NCBI RefSeq assembly: GCF_005280655.1
Contig: NZ_CP040058.1
Span: 3,076,001 to 3,140,000, forward strand
Reading direction: 5' to 3'
Origin: Anaerostipes rhamnosivorans
GTDB taxonomy: Bacteria; Bacillota; Clostridia; Lachnospirales; Lachnospiraceae
Length of the DNA stretch: 64,000 nt
Position numbers and translations under genes: made by a program. Each line of letters begins with the position of its first letter. Position 1 is the stretch's first letter. A model generated the notes under the pieces. It worked only from the letters and a program-made list of their open reading frames with translations, had not been told where the DNA came from and did not search any database. Below are positions 61,737-64,000 of this stretch, piece after piece.

Positions 61737-62561
61737 CTAAAGCGGCTGGCAGACAGAGCAGTAATATACTGTTCCTCCTAGATAAGCCGCCTTGGTGATC
61801 TCACTTCCACACTTTGGACATCCTTTTTTGTATGTATGTTTCGACATCTTAGTCTTATAGCCTCCCGGGTTTCCCCAGATGTCTTTTTCTGTATCTCTGC
61901 CCCCAAGGCGCACCATTTCAGAGAGCACATCCTTTATACTTGTAAAGATTTTCTCCTTTTCACTTTCTGACAGAGTCCCAATCTTTCTTTTGGGATGTAT
62001 TCCCGCTTCCAACAGGATATCCTGCAGCACACCGTTTCCCAGTCCGGGAATTCTCTGTTTCGTGGCTAGAAACGCTTTTGCGCTGGTATTAGCCTTCACT
62101 GAATGAAAAAGCTCCTCAAAATACAGTTCATCAAATTCCGGTGAGAGCGGGGAAATCCCTTTTTTGCTGATCTCGTAATATTCATTTTCGTAGACTTTGT
62201 CAAAGCAGGCGATCCCGCCATACATGGCCACCGTAAGTATCAGGACAGATCCATGTGAAAAATCGATTCTCAGCTGATACTTTTCCGGCACCTTATCATC
62301 CTTATGATAAATCCTCGGGTTGACTCCGTCATTGATGCAGAGTTTGACCCCGCCTTCAAAGTTGATCTCCGCGAAGATTCCAAAACCTTTTGCGCCTGTA
62401 ACCTGCTTTCCTCTAAGCATGCCGTCATAGGCTTCTGCCTCTCCGTTAAACCAGCAAAACTTATGGGGTGAGGACGGCGGATACACCTTTTCCACTTTCT
62501 TTCCCATCAGTGTTTTTTGCAGTTCATCTGCTCTTGCGAGAGCTTCCGGCAATTCTATCAT
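61737..62561 (-). CDS. Fpg/Nei-family DNA glycosylase-like protein
   Basis: 274 residues with the family architecture: N-terminal beta domain, H2TH segment IPGLGNGVLQDILLEAGIHP and a C-terminal zinc finger (CPKCGSEITK, YYCSVCQ). The start reads MIELPEA instead of MPELPE, so the proline whose amine is the Schiff-base nucleophile is replaced by Ile, while Glu3 and a Lys near 58 remain. Methionine is not normally removed before Ile, so the usual chemistry is doubtful. It may bind damaged DNA or use another residue. Alone between convergent degV and a divergent recombinase. Confidence 0.85.
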   Translation of the reverse strand: MIELPEALARADELQKTLMGKKVEKVYPPSSPHKFCWFNGEAEAYDGMLRGKQVTGAKGFGIFAEINFEGGVKLCINDGVNPRIYHKDDKVPEKYQLRIDFSHGSVLILTVAMYGGIACFDKVYENEYYEISKKGISPLSPEFDELYFEELFHSVKANTSAKAFLATKQRIPGLGNGVLQDILLEAGIHPKRKIGTLSESEKEKIFTSIKDVLSEMVRLGGRDTEKDIWGNPGGYKTKMSKHTYKKGCPKCGSEITKAAYLGGTVYYCSVCQPL

Positions 62562-62740
62562 TTTATTTCCTCCCTTCCTTTTGTATGTAAATCAGGACTG
62601 CTTCTGTTTCCTCTCCATCTTATCATACGGGACAGGAAGAATACAGGAGCAATCACGACGCTTCCAATTGTTTCCTTATCAATTTTTCTATCTCTTATGG
62701 GATAATATTTCAGTCACATTTTGTAGAAGGAGGGAGAGAA

Positions 62741-63346
62741 ATGGATTATGGATATGTCAGAGTGTCATCTAGGGATCAAAACATAGGACGGCAGCTCGCA
62801 GTTATGAAGGAGATGAAAATACCCAAAGAGAGCATTTATATTGACCGGCAGTCGGGTAAAGATTTTAACCGTCCTCAGTATAAGAAGCTGCTCAGAAAGC
62901 TCAGGCCAGGAGATACTCTTTTTGTAACATCTATCGACCGTCTGGGCAGGAATTATGAAGAGATCATTGAACAGTGGAGAAACATCACAAAACAGAAAAA
63001 GGCAGACATTGTTGTCACCGATCTTCCGCTGCTGGACACCCGCGGGAAGAATTCCATGGACCTGACCGGAGTTTTTATCTCTGATCTGGTGCTGCAGATT
63101 CTTTCCTATGTGGCGCAGACAGAGCGGGAGCATATTAAAAAAAGGCAGGCGGAAGGAATCGCCGTAGCCAAGGCCAAAGGGGTAAACTTCGGACGTCCGC
63201 CGAAAAAAATTCCAAAGGAGTTCGACCGCATCTACGCCCTTTGGAAGGAAGAAAAAATAAGCGGCCGTGAATCTGCCAAACAGCTCGGAACCACCCACAA
63301 TACATTTTTTAAATGGGTCCGGCTGGCAGAAGAAGGCCGCCTGTGA
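62741..63346 (+). CDS. Small serine recombinase / resolvase
   Basis: 201 residues. Resolvase catalytic domain with YVRVSSRDQNIGRQ (catalytic Ser about residue 9-10), DRQSGKDFNRPQYKKLL, TSIDRLGRNYEEI and the long helix ILSYVAQTEREHIKKRQAEG. A C-terminal Hin-type helix-turn-helix follows (SGRESAKQLGTTHNTFFKW). AAGGAGGG precedes the ATG. It could be an invertase or a transposon resolvase; no element boundaries are obvious, but a nested palindrome lies directly downstream. Confidence 0.94.
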   Translation: MDYGYVRVSSRDQNIGRQLAVMKEMKIPKESIYIDRQSGKDFNRPQYKKLLRKLRPGDTLFVTSIDRLGRNYEEIIEQWRNITKQKKADIVVTDLPLLDTRGKNSMDLTGVFISDLVLQILSYVAQTEREHIKKRQAEGIAVAKAKGVNFGRPPKKIPKEFDRIYALWKEEKISGRESAKQLGTTHNTFFKWVRLAEEGRL

Positions 63347-63369
63347 TCTCAGAAAATGTGGTAAAAAAA

Positions 63370-63496
63370 GTAGACTTTTTTCGTCGTTAATGATTTTTTT
63401 TTATAAAGAATCTGAAATAAAAACACATTCACGGGATTCCCGTAAGTGTTTTTATTCAGATCTTATAAAAAAAAAACAAGTGGGAAAAAAGTCTAC
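63370..63496. repeat. Nested inverted repeat downstream of the resolvase
   Basis: Outer perfect 13-bp arms GTAGACTTTTTTC (63370-63382) and GAAAAAAGTCTAC (63484-63496). Inside, an imperfect palindrome spans 63394-63476: T-run, ATAA, GA(A)TCTGAA, TAAAAACAC and ACGGGA, mirrored around ATTCCCGT. The inner part is a good bidirectional terminator. The outer arms are not needed for that and resemble element ends or a recombination site. Confidence 0.7.
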
Positions 63497-63542
63497 ATTT
63501 CTGCCCATTTCTTGCTTGGTAATGTATGGAAGGTTGAGATAG

Positions 63543-64000
63543 ATGAAAAACTTGAAATCTGCAGAGGCGTTTTGCCGGGCTCTCTGGCACAGTTATCTGA
63601 TAAAAAACAACAAAAATGGAATTGACAATTTTCTGGACAGCCGCATGACGGAAATCGGTATAAGACTTGGGCAGTACTGCCAAAATTCAGTAGAGTTTCT
63701 CTGCTCTCTGGAATGTTCCTCTTCTGAACCTGAGTATTCCATTGACAAAGAATGGTATGAAACTTCTGTCCTTAGAGAAAATCTTTTTCTCGTTACGGGC
63801 GAGATCAAGTTAAGCCAACGCTCCTGCAAAACATATCTTCCGGCCCGCCATCTGCGCTTTAGTATGATTACGGAGCTCAGAGACGGCTCATGGAAGCTTC
63901 TCCATCTTCATCAGTCCGTACCGGATTTCAGTCAGAAAGACAAAAAGAATATATATTATTCCCAGTTTGATTATCTGACAGATCTTATGAGCAGACGCTG
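63543..64000 (+). CDS. Partial protein: SnoaL/NTF2-like N-terminus, probable GGDEF start
   Basis: An open frame from the ATG at 63543 (GGAAGG upstream) to the window edge, about 152 residues. The first 135 residues look like an alpha+beta SnoaL/NTF2-type domain (AFCRALWHSYL, ENLFLVTGEIKL, FSMITELRDGSWKLLHLHQS). The last visible residues, QFDYLTDLMSRR, resemble the DxLTGLxNRR opening of a GGDEF domain. If so, this is a diguanylate cyclase cut by the window edge. The GGDEF part is inference from a few residues. Confidence 0.6.
   Translation, partial: MKNLKSAEAFCRALWHSYLIKNNKNGIDNFLDSRMTEIGIRLGQYCQNSVEFLCSLECSSSEPEYSIDKEWYETSVLRENLFLVTGEIKLSQRSCKTYLPARHLRFSMITELRDGSWKLLHLHQSVPDFSQKDKKNIYYSQFDYLTDLMSRR

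Noticed and set aside
1..64000. CRISPR array, tRNA or rRNA genes
   Set aside because: No regularly spaced repeat-spacer pattern, tRNA cloverleaf ending in CCA context or rRNA-like stretch was noticed by eye; a covariance or repeat search was not possible.

Overview
The window looks like the chromosome of an anaerobic, low-to-mid GC Clostridia member, most likely a butyrate-type gut Lachnospiraceae. The pointers are a single-chain pyruvate:ferredoxin oxidoreductase beside a 4-hydroxybutyryl-CoA dehydratase, a glycyl-radical activase, many PTS operons with PRD regulators, strong AGGAGG ribosome binding sites and canonical TTGACA/TATAAT promoters. I cannot name the species.

Left part (1-8.9 kb). 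A leftward operon encodes a glycyl-radical-enzyme activase with no partner enzyme in view, an AraC regulator, a BCCT transporter, a TIM-barrel epimerase, a YitT membrane protein and a TPR protein cut by the edge. Beside it lie an opine-dehydrogenase-type enzyme, a TetR and a GntR/FCD regulator. 9-17.4 kb is rightward and fermentative: pyruvate:ferredoxin oxidoreductase, 4-hydroxybutyryl-CoA dehydratase (all four cluster ligands present), a sigma-54-type activator and a YqhD/Bdh-type iron alcohol dehydrogenase.

Middle (17.4-31 kb). This is accessory or housekeeping: two MATE exporters, a DUF554 protein, a small Cys-rich protein, a GpdQ-like phosphodiesterase with an MFS transporter, a large serine recombinase with an extra C-terminal winged helix, an HPt protein with a response-regulator diguanylate cyclase, a PHP phosphoesterase and an FAD oxidoreductase. 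Two short relics of decayed membrane-protein genes can be read in the gaps.

31.3-46.4 kb is a polyol-utilisation island built from two versions of one cassette: SorE-like zinc dehydrogenase, then DeoR regulator, then mannitol-type PTS. Both cassettes start from near-identical TTGCYA-17-TATGAT promoters. One cassette is followed by MtlR, IIA, MtlD, hexulose-6-phosphate synthase, 6-phospho-3-hexuloisomerase and a second, divergent MtlD. Joining RuMP-pathway enzymes to a hexitol PTS is the most unusual metabolic idea in the window.

46.5-49.8 kb holds an AIM24-type protein, CTP synthase, an intergenic stretch packed with inverted repeats, a probable 6S RNA and a small FeoB-associated Cys-rich membrane protein. 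49.8-59.5 kb is a second sugar operon: PRD regulator, class II aldolase, fructose-type PTS IIA/IIB/IIC, a two-cupin protein, HAD phosphatase, RpiB-type isomerase, D-psicose-3-epimerase-type enzyme, DhaK and DhaL. It looks like a complete but unassigned sugar-phosphate pathway ending in dihydroxyacetone or tetrulose phosphorylation. The right end has an SH3-NlpC/P60 hydrolase, DegV, an Fpg/Nei-like protein lacking the N-terminal proline, a small serine recombinase followed by a nested palindrome, and the start of a probable SnoaL-GGDEF protein.
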